DNA of 64,000 nucleotides, taken from NCBI GenBank assembly GCA_964304625.1, contig OZ199838.1:248001-312000 (forward strand). Reading direction: 5' to 3'. This stretch comes from Kudoa neothunni. Taxonomy: Eukaryota > Cnidaria. Below the pieces are notes generated by a model. It worked only from the letters and a program-made list of their open reading frames with translations. It had not been told where the DNA came from and did no database searches. Below, piece by piece: positions 63,401-64,000 of this stretch. The position numbers were made by a program, and so were the translations under genes. Every line of letters starts with the position of its first letter. Position 1 is the stretch's first letter.

Positions 63401-63669
63401 ACAAAACACACATACAACTTTCTATTCATAACCACCGATCTAATTACTGGTGTTTATATGATTCACGAATGATTTGAAATTCTCTAATGGATTATTATCC
63501 ACAGAAATACTGTCCAAAACCTTCAAACTTGACGAACTAGCAATGTGCCGGTGCTCACCGAAAGGTTGGGACGAGGTTGCACGGTTTTGAATTACTAAAA
63601 AAATCGCTATTACCAATCAGATACACACTCCAATGAAGTCATTAACGCACGAGTTGATCGATCACCCAT
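60468..63669 (-). CDS. Unrecognised 1000-residue protein, five exons
   Basis: Exons on the minus strand: 63627-63669, 63467-63594, 63220-63421, 62652-63158, 60468-62590, with introns of 32, 45, 61 and 61 bp; phases agree and the sum is 3003 nt. The first join (32-bp intron) is the weakest; the ATG at 63669 sits in ATCAATGG. Features: CVFCG at residues 61-64; basic, Ser/Pro-rich region to about 290; FCHHC with a later Cys (327, 330, 340), perhaps a metal site; a coiled coil at about 403-473; Ala run at about 538-546; a Pro cluster at about 620-640; Gln run near 690; a second Ala run near 780; then an acidic, Asn/Thr-rich tail. Reading through the last intron creates a false membrane segment, so the spliced protein is probably soluble. 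I do not recognise it. Intrinsically disordered scaffold or regulator is a guess from composition only. Confidence 0.7.
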
Positions 63670-64000
63670 TGATAAATCGAGTTGTAATTATTGTAACCTA
63701 AAAAGTGGTCAACATTGCGCAATATTTAACAGGTTCTTTCTGCGTGCGCGCTGTTTGTATTTTTCGATTTTAGATAGATCTAGTTTTGTGCTACATTTAG
63801 CTTAAATAGGAAAAATTTATTTTAGTATTTTTAGGAATTAATCTTTTTGTTCAATCACGTATTTTGTGATTGCAACAAAAGACTTTTATTACCTTTGTAA
63901 AATCACTCGAGTTTTGTGTAGTTTCGAAAACAAATGATCACACCAATATCATCATTGTAGAACTTTATTTTTAAACGTTTATTATCAAAATTATCAAATA
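63670..64000. promoter_or_regulatory. Upstream region of the orphan gene
   Basis: Precedes the start codon at 63669. It is less AT-rich near the gene (GCGCGC at about 63745). No TATA box or initiator can be assigned with confidence. Confidence 0.25.

Noticed and set aside
1-64000. CRISPR arrays, bacterial operons or organellar DNA
   Set aside because: No spaced direct repeats or prokaryotic gene layout; spliced genes and eukaryotic transposons show nuclear animal DNA.

Overview
The window is nuclear DNA of an animal: very AT-rich, with spliced genes, several DNA-transposon families and pieces of Gypsy-type LTR retrotransposons. Introns are unusually small, mostly 37-65 bp with GT...AG ends. 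Homopolymer runs of Gln and Ala in one protein would fit an arthropod or another small-genome invertebrate, but the sequence does not fix the species.

Host genes. (1) 4266-7424, plus: the C-terminal part of a PIKfyve/Fab1 phosphatidylinositol-3-phosphate 5-kinase, 13 exons with an open frame through the whole kinase domain; the N-terminal half was not found. (2) 54950-57629, minus: a complete 472-residue SLC38-type amino-acid transporter in 13 exons. (3) 60468-63669, minus: an unrecognised 1000-residue, low-complexity, coiled-coil protein in five exons. (4) 22611-23664 and 38202-39251, both minus: two copies of a small multi-pass membrane protein inside a duplicated block; the first is open (214 residues), the second is broken in exon 2. 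A weak two-exon candidate lies at 1453-1754.

Most of the rest is transposon debris. piggyBac is the commonest family (1-945, a terminus at 2310, 25308-26580, 29695-31695, 46107-48537, 53457-54766, 58303-59277). hAT elements come next: autonomous relics at 13876-17048, 18470-20229 and 41706-44686, a remnant framing a Mutator-like element at 32872-37750, and short non-autonomous copies at 7929-8920, 8936-9773, 25732-26359 and 50343-50529. There are also two Tigger/pogo relics, a Merlin (ISXO2/IS1016-like) transposase, a Mutator-like MITE with long arms, two Gypsy fossils, a SINE-like repeat in three copies and an unassigned repeat in two copies.

Insertion order can be read in places: piggyBac sits inside Gypsy, a MULE inside a hAT, a hAT inside or beside Merlin, and a hAT MITE inside piggyBac. 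The most notable structure is the duplicated block (21712-25152 and 37751-40739). Its left half is clearly diverged, yet 1749 bp covering the 5' part of the membrane gene is almost identical with no net indel, which points to recent gene conversion or a recent re-duplication. No wholly new biological system was recognised.
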